64,000 nt of DNA from Piscicola geometra (GCA_943735955.1 OX030966.1:2497011-2561010), one strand, 5' to 3'; counted from the first letter of the stretch, positions 1-11,726 are shown. Translations and numbers: made by a program. Notes: generated by a model not told the origin, from the letters alone.

Positions 1-3000
1 CAATTGTTATTGTCTAAAAACATTTAAAAATAGGTGAAAAATAAAATGAATCGCTGTCAAGTGCAATCAGCGCAGATTCATCAGGGAATAAGTTCTCTGG
101 AAAAATGTGTAAATAAGAAGTAATTGCCCGTTAGTTGAAGTGTTTCGACTTCTAGCCACCATAAATCTTTTTATTTTTTTTCTAACTAATTTTTTATATT
201 AATCCATTTTATTTTTCTGTCAGTTTTACTTTTAACCTATTAAAAAATATTTTTATATCTAGGTTTTTAAGTTTAATTTCATTTTTTACGTCTTAATGCC
301 CATTTGAGAGCTCAATGAGGCACTTAACATTAATACTACTTGAGCGCACTTGGGACGCCTTTGACAATATACGGCTTTGAATACACTTTAGTGCAGACAG
401 TTTTTAGCAATTTTTTAAAGCTTCCAGAACTATTTATTATTTTTAAAACAGAGAATGGTGCACCATTGGTGCGTTCACTTCCAACCTATTCATCCATCAA
501 TTGAACGTCTTCAGTCTTATATTTCTCATTTTAACACTAGCACAATATATCATATGAATTAGTCCACAAAGCCCTATAGCTCACCACACTGTCAATAAAT
601 ATCTCAATCATTTATCCGTTTTTCCTTCGTTTCATGCATTAACCGCGGGTGCAGGCAACAAGTGAGAGACATGAGTTTTGAAAGCATCAACGTGTTACCC
701 ATGTGCCATGTGATCTGACCTATTTCAGAGGCTGTGAGTCATGGTAGTCTGATGCGTTTTGGTCTTATCACAAGTTCTTGCAAAGATATCAACACCGCAA
801 CGGTTAAAAACTTTCAAAGTCTGACTGGTATTTACAAAAGAACTTAAATAAATTATTTTTAACTTTGGGTTGGTTAATTTCTTGACCTTTTTCATCAAAC
901 GTCAGAAGTTTAAGAACTAAAGATTATAAATTGCACAAAAATCTAGACACTACAGCAAAAACAACAGCCGTAATAAAAGTAACAACTTGAAGCTGGCACT
1001 AAGGGTGAGTGTAACAATCTTGAAAGTTCCAAACTTTTATATCTCTCGCTTAAGAGTTTTCACCGCAGAAATAGAGTTGTGAAGACGATACACGCTAGTG
1101 CAGACGGATGCGTGTGTATATAATACAGTCAAACGTGTAACCAGCCTTTTCACGTAAAGCCTGAAAATCAAGCAATTCGTGTAGTAAATGATTAATCTCT
1201 ATTGAATCAAAGTAGCACAGATTAAATTTTTAGTTTAGTTATTTTACAGCTTGACTGAAACAAATATAGTTAATCTTCAGCCATTTATTAAGTTCATTTA
1301 ATTTATTTCGCGTAAACCATTTAGATCGTCTAATTTTTAGGCCTTATGTGAAAATCCTGGGTAATGTTATGATTGTAACATATATACGGCCCTTGCATGT
1401 TTGTCTATGTTCGGTAATACCTTTTTTGATCTGTATATCAACGTCTATATTATATAAATACTTTTGTGTAGATCAAACATATCTGTTACTGAATAAAAAT
1501 TTATCTTGACTCACGTGTATATCTACACAAATTCTGGTGGTTTTCAAAGATGTATTCTTGTTACACGCGAAGGTTACTTTTAACTTGTTATATCATTGCA
1601 ACAATGTTGCAATTTTCAACATACTCAAATGGTGAATTGATGGTAACATAAAAATGCCTTGTGGGGGCTAGTGTGGTGGTGAAGTTTTGAATTATGACTT
1701 GTCATGTAACTGTTGATCATGTTATTCATTTTTAAATCATTGTATTACATCATAAAGCCGCTTTACAGCATAAATCATGCTCGGCATATGGCAACTATTA
1801 TTCCATATATAAATCTTTGATGTATTTCATCTCATTTATCAAGTTTTTTACAAATATAAAATTTGAAGAATTCATTTAATGAATGGAGCCACACAGATTA
1901 GGGAAATGCTTCTTGACTGCCAACTCATAGTTTGTATTACTTTTGCATGCTTGAGTGTATAAATAACAGAGTGAAAGAAAACATTTCCTGATAAAGTGGA
2001 TAAGACCGATTGCAAAGTTATCAAAGCTATTAAATGTTATGAAAAATTGAGAAAATCTGATAAGCTCTTTTTTAAATTTATATTTTCAATTCTTTTAGAC
2101 TTCTTCAAGAAATCTCTTCTCAAGAACACTTGCATACTTTGAAATTCAGAAAAAAAGTAAATTCATGAATTGCTTCTTAAACATCGGACAATATTGCTTA
2201 GCTGATAGAAAAAAAAAATTGACACAGAAAAAGTTGGCTTTCTCTAGTTTTGAATCAATTTTTCACATGAACGTCTTTAAAAAAAGTTTTTGATATTATA
2301 AAGCCTCTTCTATTCACGTAAAAAAGTATGATATTTATTCTTTATTGCTGGTATTAATTAAATTTCACGTTCTGTTTTGAAGCTTTTAAGCAAATTAAAG
2401 GCTATTTCCGAAGTCACAAGTTCTTTCGAATAGTTAAGGTGTGGTGTTTGTTGAACCGAAGGGTTGGGTGGAGAAGGGATCTGCCAGCTTCCCAATGACT
2501 GCAGCAGACGAATAAAAACAAACCACTAAAACAGTCTTCTATAACTCAAGATTTTCCAATTTCAAGTGGTCTTAACAACCACGGTAAATGCTAACCAGGC
2601 GGTCAACCAATGCATCAACTTGACGCTGAATAACTTTTTCATGACACTTTCGTGCGGATGAAAACTGTTTTCTTTCGAAACTAACATTAAAAAGTTGACA
2701 TAATTGTATTATTATTATTCTTCTTTTTATGAATAATCATTTATTAGGCTTTTAACCCATATTTGCTCAGTGTTCCTTTATTAAAACATCAAGAAAAAAA
2801 TTAACAGAAAATTAAATAACCAGTAAATTATTAATTTTCAAATTAAAATTGGTTTACTAATGAATTAACTACAATATGGTTTCAATATTTTGTTGATTAT
2901 CTTAAAATTATATATTTGGTGAATTTTTTGGCTAATTTAAAGAAGAAAAAATATATTTTGAAAATATGGCTAAAGAAAAATAATTACTAAAATTTAAAAC

Positions 3001-4950
3001 ATTATTTATTTTTGTTGTTGCTTATTCTCAATAACTTTATATAAATTTCTTTTATATAAAATTAAAATTTTCTCATTAATTTCTAATCTACTTATTTAGC
3101 CCTATTTAGGTTCGATAAGCTAGAACATTATTTAATTTCAGCAGAAAAGCAAACCAGGTGCGCTTTTTGCAAAAAGAACACAACTAGAAATTCTAGTAGA
3201 ATATGTGAATGATGCTTTAAAACCATTCATACAAAATATTCTAATTTTATTTTTTTACTAATTTTATTTCGATATTCAATGGGTAAAAATATTCAAAAAC
3301 AATTTTTTGAAACGTTTTGATAAAAAAAATTCGATTCATTGTTAAATTTGACTGCCCCCGTTCTTGTCCAATGTTCCATTATTGGAACATTTACATTTTT
3401 GGTTCTAGACAGAACATTTTTCATCATATCACTTTTTTTTGCTTTTTAAATCAATTAATTGTGTTGTGAAAAAGAAATTGTGAAAATAAATTAAAATAAA
3501 AATTCTAGCAAAACGGGTTTACATTCATACGGTGAATTGAAAGAGTAAATTATAAATATACCTTCCGTACAGTCTCCAGTTTTGCTGAAGATTTCAAAGC
3601 GTGCATTGGAACTTACAGTCAGAACACAGACCATAAAATAATAGGTCCAGCATGATTCTATGCTGAAAAAACTGACAACGGAAAAACCTCAAACTTAAGA
3701 TTAGCACACACACACTTTGAAAACAGGAAGTATCAACTTGTGACCCTGAAAGTGGATTTCAAGATTCATTCTTTCAAGCCGTCTACATCTCTATTTTTCT
3801 TTATGACTGCTAATCGTGAAAACTCAGCAAAATGTCGAAAAAGCTTTTCGTTGTCATATGAAAAAATATTAGATGATTCTTTGCATTCAACAGTCCAGGG
3901 ACCACATTACCAATAAGGCTTTTCATACACTATTGGGATGAGAGCGTATCAACAAAAAGATTCTTAAGCACCAACTCCCATTTACTGGCCATTATCTTTG
4001 TATCCCGCAGATGAACCTCTCCTGCATTACTTATTCTTTAAATCTGAGCACGAACTCACCCAGACAGACAAAGCATCGCACGAATCCAGAAGAGCCAATG
4101 TACAAAATAGGCCAATTAAAATCATAGTTAGTGAACAAAATGCATTTGTTCGCTTCGCTAAGGGTGCTATACAAATAACTAATGATTTATTGATTGAAAA
4201 CGCTGTAGAAAATTAATTTCTTCGTGCCTTAGAAAAGAAGCTTTTTTTTCACTTAACTGCACCCACCCGATGATGATATTATTTCCTTCTTAATATATTA
4301 CTCTCTGACTTTGTGTGATATTTTGGGTTTTTGAGAATGTTAGGAAGAAAGTTATAGTGATCATTATAGATCTTTCAAAGCAACAATAAGGCCATTTCAT
4401 TTGCACTTATTTTTTTATTAATAAAAGAAAAAGAATGATAATCCTAAAAATAATTAACCTCAATAATATTTTTGTTCTTTTCAAGATTGAAAACATACAT
4501 TTTTTCGACATTTAATGCTCGCGCCAGACTGCTTTCCTGGTTTCTTTCCATTTGCATGTTTTAACAAGCAAGCTCACTAAATAGATTCTTAGAAAAAATA
4601 AAAATACATAAAATGGTTTATACATTTTTACAACCTTTGCTCTTAGTTGAAAGTTTTTTTCATCTTTGAAACTTCTTTTTTAGTTTACAAAATTTTCATT
4701 GAAATTCTTTTCTTACAAATTTTTTACCAGCTATTTCTATAAAATTTTTTTGATATTATTATTACACTCTAGTTTTTGAATGATTATACTTTTTTATGTT
4801 TTATAAATGATTTTTATTGTTTTATATATCAGGGTCTAATTAATAAAATAGTTCGTTTTATGAAGAAATTTTTTTTTTTAATTTAAAATTTTAGTAAAAT
4901 AATTCTTTTGAGGGTTTTTTAGAATATTGTAATAATTTCTGGTCACTCAA
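1..4950. other. AT-rich non-coding stretch, no gene recognised
   Basis: I see no exon with convincing splice signals or family motifs here. The only ATG-started frame above 60 codons (3998-4216, plus) has no recognisable domain. A short inverted repeat lies at 3370-3391, with arms AATGTTCC and GGAACATT. Slightly GC-richer patches at about 600-800 and 3590-4000 could hide short exons or regulatory DNA, but nothing specific supports that. Confidence 0.5.
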
Positions 4951-4955
4951 CACGA

Positions 4956-5189
4956 TTAAATTATCGCAATATTAACAATGTATTCCAATATTTTCTTATC
5001 TTGTGTTATAAATTGAAATATTTCAACATCATCAACAAAATATTGGAAGGGCTCAGCTAATGGTGTTTTTGTGGCTAAATATTTTTTAGCTGAGTTCATA
5101 TGAATTTGATCCCTTGAATTCAAATATGTCAGTTGTTTTATCCTAAAAGTTCGAGTTTTTTTGAGTTTTGGGGCGCGATACAGCACCAT
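4956..5189 (-). CDS. Unrecognised small open frame, 77 codons, doubtful
   Basis: This frame opens with an ATG in a favourable context (AACCATGG) and runs 77 codons to TAA. Its N-terminus is basic (many Lys/Arg), and there is no signal peptide, membrane segment or family motif that I can identify. It is a little GC-richer at its 5' end than the surrounding AT-rich sequence, which is the only positive argument. No splice partner or relative was seen in the window. It may be chance or a relic of a mobile element. Confidence 0.15.
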   Translation of the reverse strand: MVLYRAPKLKKTRTFRIKQLTYLNSRDQIHMNSAKKYLATKTPLAEPFQYFVDDVEIFQFITQDKKILEYIVNIAII

Positions 5190-5436
5190 GGTTATCTCTT
5201 TTGTCTTTTAATTTTTAAATGTAATTGAAACTCTGTTTTTTAAAAATAAAATTAAAACAAGTTATATTTTTTTATTTACAGCTTAATTTTTTTTATAATT
5301 GCGAAAAATCCTAACGAACCACTAGAAGTAGTTTGAAAATTTAAAGAAAAAGAATGAATTATTATAAGTTATTTGTTATTATTATAAGAATTATTATTTT
5401 CATCATGAATGTTTCTTTCAAATCATCTATTCGATT

Positions 5437-5841
5437 CTAGCATAATTGCACAAAGAATAAAACATCCGAGCTTGATAATTCATTTGAGGGTCCATTCTGA
5501 CAGTGTTGTTCCAGGTGGTAGTAGACCACGTGCTCGTTCGCCTCGGTGAATACTTTTCCTGATATGGGCCTCGTCATGATGTGACATTCTTTCTTCTCGC
5601 TGTTCCATTTGTAAAAGTTACAAACGTCTATTTCCATACACTCTACTCTGCAACCATAATCAGAATCAGCTTCTTTTTTCTCCAACTGGTCAAAGGTCTT
5701 GTCTTCCATGTCGGTTCTTGTCCAGCATGCCTCAACTGTAGGTTGATCTCCAACATTTAATTATTTGAAAAAAAATAATTAAAAGTGGGTTTTTTCTGAC
5801 ATACGTTTGCACAAGTCTGTAGATATATCCTTAAATGCTTA
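5437..5841 (-). pseudogene. 3' remnant of the PAN/apple-like gene (copy C)
   Basis: The 3' part of a duplicate of the gene at 14998-16413. The last exon (5437-5735) is open and keeps the acceptor (CTACAG then TTGAGGC) and all six cysteines of the third PAN-like domain, including the C-R-V-E-C motif. Its C-terminus reads about 15 residues beyond the stop position of the intact copy. Upstream, the intron is closely similar, and the donor CAAAC/GTATGT is preserved at 5805. Only about 35 bp of the preceding exon can be followed, and that piece has lost bases. No other exons were found further upstream. About 130 bp downstream of the stop also matches the intact copy. It is most likely a truncated duplicate, although its single exon is not itself broken and could still be joined to an unseen transcript. 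Confidence 0.7.
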
Positions 5842-5844
5842 ACG

Positions 5845-6845
5845 ACATTATCAGGAAGTCTTATGAAGGATGAATTGAACAATCATTCATGGCAGACAGC
5901 TCCAAGTTGTTTTAAAACTGAGAATCGGAGTGATGAAATGCGGTTCACTATCATTTTTTCTGTTTCAACAAAATTAGGACTTTGAAAAACCAGAAATAGA
6001 ACAGAACCCAATGGACCTTCGAGAAACAATTTTACGACCTTACTTTGCTGGCGATCTGGCTCTTATTTATCAAAACTAAAAAAAGTTTAAGAAGAGACCA
6101 ACACAAAGCAGAAAAACTCAGTTGAAGTAGGCTTTCTAACCAAAAAAGACAAAAGCAAGGCGAGAAGGACAAATGGGTCCAAAAACAAAACATCCACCCC
6201 AGTTCAAAGTTTGGCGTAGAAGAAATAAACACTAGGCATGCAACTCCGAAAAAACATTTTAAGAAATAACATCACTAAATGAGTTATTATTGAGAGAAGA
6301 AAAAACATATAAAATTCATTATTAAAAAATTCGCTTACAATCACAATTCATGTTTGCATATAATATAATATGCATATAAATTTAAAAAATGTATTTAAAT
6401 TGAAACTGACATACCTAAGTTTGATGAATTATTCTATAAAAAGAATAAGTATAGCTTATCAAATAATATTAATATTTTGAATAATTGAAAACTAAAATTG
6501 TGTTTGTGGGTGAAAAATCTCGAAAATAAAGGTAAAAGTTTTGTTTTATTGTTTTCTTAAAAAATTAATCAAACTTGTGTATGTTAATTTTAATTGAATT
6601 TTTTCCGTTACTTATGATTTTTATATGTACATTAGGGTTGTGACTTTCCTTGTGAGCCCATGTTCATGGGCTAATCGATGAATAATCGTACAAAAATAAT
6701 GAAATTTTTTTTATTTTAACTTACTTGTTGAAAAATGTCACCCAACAAATTTAAGTTGAAATTTACCATATATGCGTATAAGAGTTATGACGTTTAACTT
6801 TTTGTCAAATATTAATTTCTTGTAAACCTTCATTTTTATTTTTAT
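5845..6845. other. AT-rich non-coding stretch
   Basis: No gene recognised. The minus-strand frame at 6032-6232 is short, hydrophobic and unrelated to anything I know. Confidence 0.4.
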
Positions 6846-6914
6846 GGTTTGTATTATTCACAGCCTGACAGACGCAGGCCATGTAACAATGGTTCTGAGA
6901 ACCATGGTTCTTAT
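6846..6914 (+). repeat. Dispersed repeat fragment, also at 17.43-17.49 kb
   Basis: About 30 bases here (GTTTGTATTATTCACAGCC and following CTGACAGACGCAG) reappear almost unchanged on the opposite strand at about 17445-17480, where they sit beyond the tail of a tRNA-derived SINE. Both copies are followed by a related AACCATGGT block. It is part of a dispersed element of unknown type. Confidence 0.6.
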
Positions 6915-7470
6915 TGGAGCTGTGATTTAATCTACATTAACTTTCGATTAACGCGTTAATCAATTAAAGACCATTAAAATGTTTAACGTCATTTAATATT
7001 TTAACGCATTTAGAAAAAATTAAACGTATTTTAAAATTTTAATGCATTTAAACTTATAAAGTTTGAACTGTTTTTTGTTTTTTCGGTTACATTGTCAGCA
7101 AGTGAACACAACCACTACTAATTTACTGTCAACAAACGAATGGGAAAAATTGCATCAAAAACTTCTAATTTCTTGAAGATTTGCAACAAAACTTCTAGGG
7201 CGTGACAAATACTTTAAATGTTCAATAGTTTGACTTGCAATTGGTCACTTAACACAAGAAATATGCACTTGAGAATATGATCCAGCTTATTTCAATTGTT
7301 TCTCACACAAAATGTCTTCCCAAAATTGAACAGAAAATGAATAATCAAAATATCTTATGGTCAAGAATTGCCAAATCATTAGACTCCCGATTTAAAATAT
7401 TTTAATGGAAAAAAAAAGAGTTAAAGAAACTTTTAAAAAGTTAACATGGTACAGAGGTTGGCACTGGCTA
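6915..7470 (+). mobile_element. Decayed hAT (ZBED-like) transposase relic, copy 1
   Basis: Translation on the plus strand, with stops and frameshifts, gives pieces typical of hAT transposases: an EYDPAY-like block near 7270 and IAKSLDSRFK at about 7365-7400, which corresponds to the hAT block usually read as A-x-x-L-D-P-R-F-K. The left edge near 6915 (GGAGCTGTGATTTAATC followed by TTAACTTTCGATTAAC) resembles, in inverted orientation, the right edge of the second copy at 30.77 kb. This suggests that terminal inverted repeats of one family survive at opposite ends of the two copies. It cannot encode an active protein. Confidence 0.6.
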
Positions 7471-8438
7471 CGGGTCCGTCACTAAAATGAATAAATACTT
7501 TAACAAAAGAATTTATCTATTTTACAACTTTATTGATTTATTTTACAACTTTATTTATTTTTCAACTTTATTTATAGAAAATCTAAAAAGGGGAAATTTC
7601 TGCTTAATTAATCCATATTATAAATTATTCTCGATCCTTATTCTTCTATCTGATGACATTAAATGTTTAATTTAACATAAAATAAACCATATTTGTCGTC
7701 TCTTTTAATCAATATAAAATTAAAGATTCAGGAACGGGGCAAGTGCAAAGATTTTGAAGGTGCGCTGAGAAATTGCCCGTATTCCCAAACTGAGCAGAAG
7801 ACTTGTAGATAATTTTGAATAATATAAAACTGAATATTACACGTTCCTATTCGGTGTTTGCCACTTTTCTGCAGAGTGTTCCAATTCTCTACAACGCCCG
7901 TGCAAGTACACAGTCTGAACCCAGAAAAAAATTACATTTCATTAAATTTTATTTATTTAATTTTCACGCTGTTGTCTTTTGGTGTCCAAATGTTTAAGTC
8001 TTCGATATTAAAATGTTTAATTATGAAAAAAAGTTTATACGTCAACTAGAAGCAACGGATGCTCCAAAACACAATTATTTTTGATCATTTGATGGCAACC
8101 TAAGACCACAGAGAATCAAGGTAACGAAGCATTGGAAAAGCGTGAATTTATTTATAAAGTTTGTTGAATACATACGTGAGTAAATTTCTGTGTTCACTCT
8201 TTTTTAATATCGCAATTTTTTTTCTCACAAGTTTATTAAACTGTCAAGAGTCAGCAGTTCTCATCCACCCTTGGACACCTCGTTTGTCGCTTCTTCGTTC
8301 ATTCCCGCACCAATTTGTCATTAACCCGTTTGTCCCGGCATCAACTTTCCTTCCTCTCCATCATATCTACTATCATCTCATTCATCCATTTTCAAACCAA
8401 CTTTTCTTGCATCCATCATCCCCAATCATCGACCCAAT
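7471..8438. other. Intergenic, no gene recognised
   Basis: AT-rich sequence lying 3' of the Ly6-type gene, with only short, low-complexity reading frames. The 8161-8448 plus-strand frame overlaps the terminal Ly6 exon in antisense and is judged a shadow. No AATAAA was clearly assignable to the Ly6 transcript. Confidence 0.4.
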
Positions 8439-9118
8439 CTACATCTGAAAAAATGCAGCCATGACTGCAGCGACCACAAGAGCGACAGAAGCGGTGGTCG
8501 CGACACTGTGGTTGCAGAAGTCGGCTGTGGTGAGGGTTGATGGCAATCAATAACTACAAAGGTTGCCCAAATCTCTACAACATCTACAACAACAACAGTA
8601 AAAACTATTACTCACTCTTACAGAAGCACATCGTCGCATCGTAACCCGAGATTTTATCGCTGTAGCAATTATCCATGTCTAATGGGTTGCAAGACCTTCT
8701 GGTCGCTTGAATCGCTGTGTGGTGGTGGTTGTAATGTGGTGGTGGTGGTGTGGTTGTGATGTGTGGTAGTGGTGTTTGATTTTCATGTGGTAGTTTGTAA
8801 GATGGGGTGGGTGGTTCTGTAAACTTCTAAGGAATCGATCAGACAACTAAGAAATCGTCGAGCAACTAAAATAATATTAAAAAATACTAAAAACCTTGAA
8901 AAAAAGCATTTAAGAAAAGTCAAAAACTGAAACAACTTACCGCCGGATTTCAGTAAGAATTTCGAACAAGAATTAGCTGTCGTGTTGCATATCTGCGCAG
9001 GCGCTGGCACTGGCAGAACGTTGCAGTTGTCACAAGCGTAACATTTCAACGCGTCTGCTGCACAAAACATCGCTAGCAACACCAAGCCTGTGCTAACAAG
9101 GGTTCTTGAGGAGTTCAT
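8439..9118 (-). CDS. Ly6/uPAR-family GPI-anchored surface protein, 3 exons, 120 aa
   Basis: Spliced model: exon 1 9118-8941, exon 2 8714-8616, exon 3 8524-8439. All introns are phase 1 with GT..AG ends (donors GCG/GTAAGT and AGA/GTGAGT; acceptors CACACAG and CACCACAG). Residues 1 to about 23 form a signal peptide, and the mature chain begins LKCYACDNC. Ten cysteines (26, 29, 32, 44, 51, 68, 76, 89, 91, 96) match a three-finger Ly6/uPAR domain, and it ends in the family hallmark CFCKTDFCN. A hydrophobic Ala/Val-rich tail of about 20 residues to the stop suggests a GPI-attachment signal. An acceptor (TTCTTCCCAG) directly abuts the ATG, so a 5' UTR exon probably lies upstream. Known relatives sit on the outer membrane and bind proteins or modulate receptors; no specific partner can be inferred. 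It lies between two decayed PAN-gene copies. Exon 1 read through its donor gives a false 111-residue frame. Confidence 0.88.
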
Positions 9119-9197
9119 CTGGGAAGAAAAGTTGTAAAGAAGTTGATCGTCACCGATAGATAAAAAGTTACTTGATTAAAGTGGATGAGGTGGCTAA

Positions 9198-9216
9198 GGG
9201 TTAGGGTTAGGGTTAG
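9198..9216 (+). repeat. Short interstitial TTAGGG-type repeat
   Basis: Three GGGTTA units followed by degenerate GTGTTA units. A shorter version occurs at 27942-27961. It matches the common metazoan telomere unit but is far too short to be a telomere. Confidence 0.6.
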
Positions 9217-9434
9217 TGTTAGTGTTTTAAGACGATTTTTGTGGCTTGGATGCACTTGGAACTGTGAAGTTTCAGAGCTTTATTTCGATAAAGAATCAAG
9301 ATTTAAAGTGAAATAAAAAAAATATCAAATAAAATGCTTTAATCGAGCAGCTTCGACGAAGACAGAAAGCAACAGAAAAGCAAAAAATTTGCGACGCAAC
9401 ATATTATCTTATATTTATACATTTTTCATATCAC

Positions 9435-9661
9435 CTGTGCAAAATAAGCTGTTGTTGACAAGAAATAAGTACATACAGTTTTAATCCATGTTCAGACAAC
9501 CGTGAGCTATCATATACGGTACACATATTTGATATACATAACATATGATGCCAGGTAACTTTGAGCATTATACTCAAAGTAACCTGGCATTCTTTCATTT
9601 ATTGTCACAAAGTTACGTGGCATTCTTTCATTTCTTGTCAACAATAGCTCATTTTACACAG
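9435..9661. repeat. Nested inverted repeat, MITE-like
   Basis: Outer arms at 9435-9466 and 9630-9661 are about 32 bases each and nearly complementary (core TTGTTGACAAGAAAT). Inside lies a second stem at 9550-9565 and 9573-9588 (GCCAGGTAACTTTGAG against CTCAAAGTAACCTGGC, one mismatch, 7-base loop), followed by a partial direct repeat of its right half with TTCTTTCATTT. The structure suggests a small palindromic element inserted just downstream of the dead PAN-like copy. No target duplication was identified. Confidence 0.55.
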
Positions 9662-9780
9662 TATAAAGAAATATTAAAGCAAAGCTAAACAATGGATTTT
9701 TTAATATACTTGTTTTTATTTAGAAGTCTATGGCTAAACCTTTGTTCTCAGCACAAATTTGAGGAAGTGATGCAACAAAT

Positions 9781-9798
9781 GTGTGTGTGTGTGTGTGT
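9781..9798. repeat. (GT)9 microsatellite truncating a pseudo-exon
   Basis: Nine GT units mark the exact point where homology of the terminal PAN-like exon in copy B to the other two copies ends. Confidence 0.9.
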
Positions 9799-10392
9799 TT
9801 GGCCCCCGTCATGACGTGACATTCTTTCTTCTCGCTGTTCCATTTGTAAAAGTTACAAACGTCTGTTTCCATACACTCTACTCTGCAACCATAATCAGAA
9901 TCAGCTTCTTTTCTCTCTAACCTTGTCCAGCATGTCTCATCTGAAAAGTGATTTTATTTAAAGTTACTTATTTGGAAAACACTAATTGGAAGCGGTGCTT
10001 CTCTGACGTACGTTTGCACAAGTCCCTCAGTCAGTAGATATCTCCCCCAAGCAACGCTCCAGGCGTGAGAACTTTTTTGGTTTGGATGTAGCAGGTGTCG
10101 TTAGAGAAGGCTCGATGGTAGCAGTAACTCGTTTCGAAACATATGAACCTGAATGAATTAGTGGCTCAGTCCTCAAGCATTCATTCTAAGCCTGATTGTT
10201 CTGCAGGTCTAAAGCACAATTTTGTTATGAGCCGTTGCAGCGTTGCTTATTATTATTATCACTAAAGTTTATAATACAAACCTGCAATGTCTTTCGTCCT
10301 TTGCCTTATCAATCTCCAAATTGGTCCATTGACTGTCGGACTTTGACCAGCACCCGCTTTCTAAAAATTTTAAAGTTATTGTTTGAACGATT

Positions 10393-10572
10393 GAACGGGT
10401 ATCCAAATGTTTAATGATTCTCAATTTGACCAATGGTCAATGGTTCAAGGTCTCAGCGCAACCGATGCCTCAGTAGTCCATAAGGGCCCATAATAATGTA
10501 AGCCTCAGAGGCCGAGCAACTAGTGCGGGTTATACGCTAATATAATAATGCTCGTTATTACTATTATTTTTA
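10393..10572 (+). mobile_element. tRNA-derived SINE (family 1), intronic in copy B
   Basis: A diverged head (GAACGGGTATCC..) and a recognisable B-box-like region (GCGCAACCGATGCC) are followed by the family body GCCTCAGAGGCC..GGGTTATACG and an ATT-rich tail. It lies in the intron between the exon 2- and exon 3-like pieces, at the position equivalent to the SINE in the intact gene. Confidence 0.75.
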
Positions 10573-10994
10573 TTATTGTACAAATGAATAAAAAAAATAT
10601 TATTATTATTATTTTTATTATTACATTAGAAGCCAACATTAAATTATATTTATTAACCACTCACCTCGACACTCATCTTTCAAAAAAAGTTTGTTCCATC
10701 TGTTTTCTCTGTGAGTAGAATCGACTCTGGCTTGCTACATTTCACGGCGCGCCAACATACGTCACTAACGGAAAAGACAGAGCAAGCACCATGAAATTGA
10801 TCGTTGTCGAAGCAGTGAGCCCTGCATCGGTTGAAGCACTCACTTTGATTTCGAAAAAGTAATGAAAACTCTTTTGCAGTCAGCTTAAATAAAAAAAAAC
10901 AGATTTCGATGCAGTAGATAATCTTGGCAATCTAACGAGATCTGTGGAACGTTCGGAAAAAAACAAATGTTTATATCAGCCTTGACCTCTGCTC

Positions 10995-11290
10995 CAAAAT
11001 TCCAAGGGACAAATAGAATAGCTCTAGATAGTCATCTCTGGGCTAAAACTCTGCTAACTGCTTCTTAATAAAATGAATGAGATCCTCCGTTATTGGAACA
11101 AGAACGGTGGCAAACATGTAAACTTTTTCATATCCCTATGGATCGGTTGAAGCTCCCGGATGCCGAACATCATTGGAACAACTTTAAATTCGGCTACTGG
11201 ATAGCTACATGAATAATATTCTTTAAGGATGAATAAATTGTTGCTGCTTTCTAGTAAGTATGCAGCCTGAAATGAACTCTACATCTCCCC
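10995..11290 (-). pseudogene. Possible decayed coding exon, unknown family
   Basis: On the minus strand an acceptor-like TTTCATTTCAG near 11275 is followed by about 60 open codons (starting AAYLLESSNN, containing VVPMMFGIRELQPIH). After a one-base frame change near 11105 a second open piece reads MFATVLVPITEDLIHF to a stop. The amino-acid pattern looks protein-like, not random. It lies about 130-410 bp upstream of the dead PAN copy but does not clearly match any of its exons. It may be a relic of an unrelated gene or transposon. Confidence 0.3.
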
Positions 11291-11726
11291 AAATAAACCA
11301 TACGCCCCAATCTTTTTTCTGTTTTTCATTAAAAAAATAATTCAAAATTTTCAATCGTCTGTTCTATAGCCACAACAATTACAATAAAGATAACACTGGA
11401 ATAAAAGCTAATAAAAATGTTGGATTAAATAATTCGAATTACAGCAATAAATTTATTTTTCATTTATTTTATAAAATCGAGGGTGAATTTTTTTTCTTGG
11501 AAACAATATTAATAGAACAAAATGTTTAAGCTTGTTGAGCGACCAGTAAATATGATTATATCTCAATGAACTTTCCTCAGTTAATTGGGTCTTTGAAAAA
11601 AAATTATGCCAAGAAAAACTACTTAAAAAATGTTTTCATCATTGTTTTAATTTGCACGATAATTTATTGTGCAAGTCAAAACAGTGAAATAGTCTATAGT
11701 TTGCAAGCTGATTATACACAGTGCCC

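Larger units (their letters stand above)
9720..10865 (-). pseudogene. Dead tandem copy of the PAN/apple-like gene (copy B)
   Basis: Four exons are collinear with the intact gene. Exon 2-like (about 10862-10665) has a one-base deletion before the C-R-x-x-C motif and a second frame change at a run of seven T that leads to a stop. Exon 3-like (10360-10282, 79 nt) and exon 4-like (10148-10012, 137 nt) keep exact lengths and splice sites, but exon 4 carries an in-frame TGA at 10033-10031, where the intact copy has Arg. Exon 5-like begins at 9940, lacks ten codons in frame, keeps five of six cysteines, then runs into a nine-unit CA/GT tract (9781-9798) and unrelated sequence to a stop at 9722-9720. 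No signal-peptide exon was found. It cannot make the full protein. A SINE sits in the same intron as in the intact copy. Confidence 0.85.

Noticed and set aside
8161..8448. 95-codon plus-strand frame
   Set aside because: It lies antisense to the Ly6 3' exon end, has biased composition (Pro/Leu/His-rich) and no motif.
8783..9118. Ly6 exon 1 read as a single-exon 111-residue protein
   Set aside because: After Gly59 the frame crosses a strong GTAAGT donor into low-complexity intron; the remaining Ly6 cysteines are in two downstream exons.
9198..9216. Telomere or subtelomere
   Set aside because: Only three TTAGGG-type units, with genes on both sides; this is ordinary interstitial sequence.
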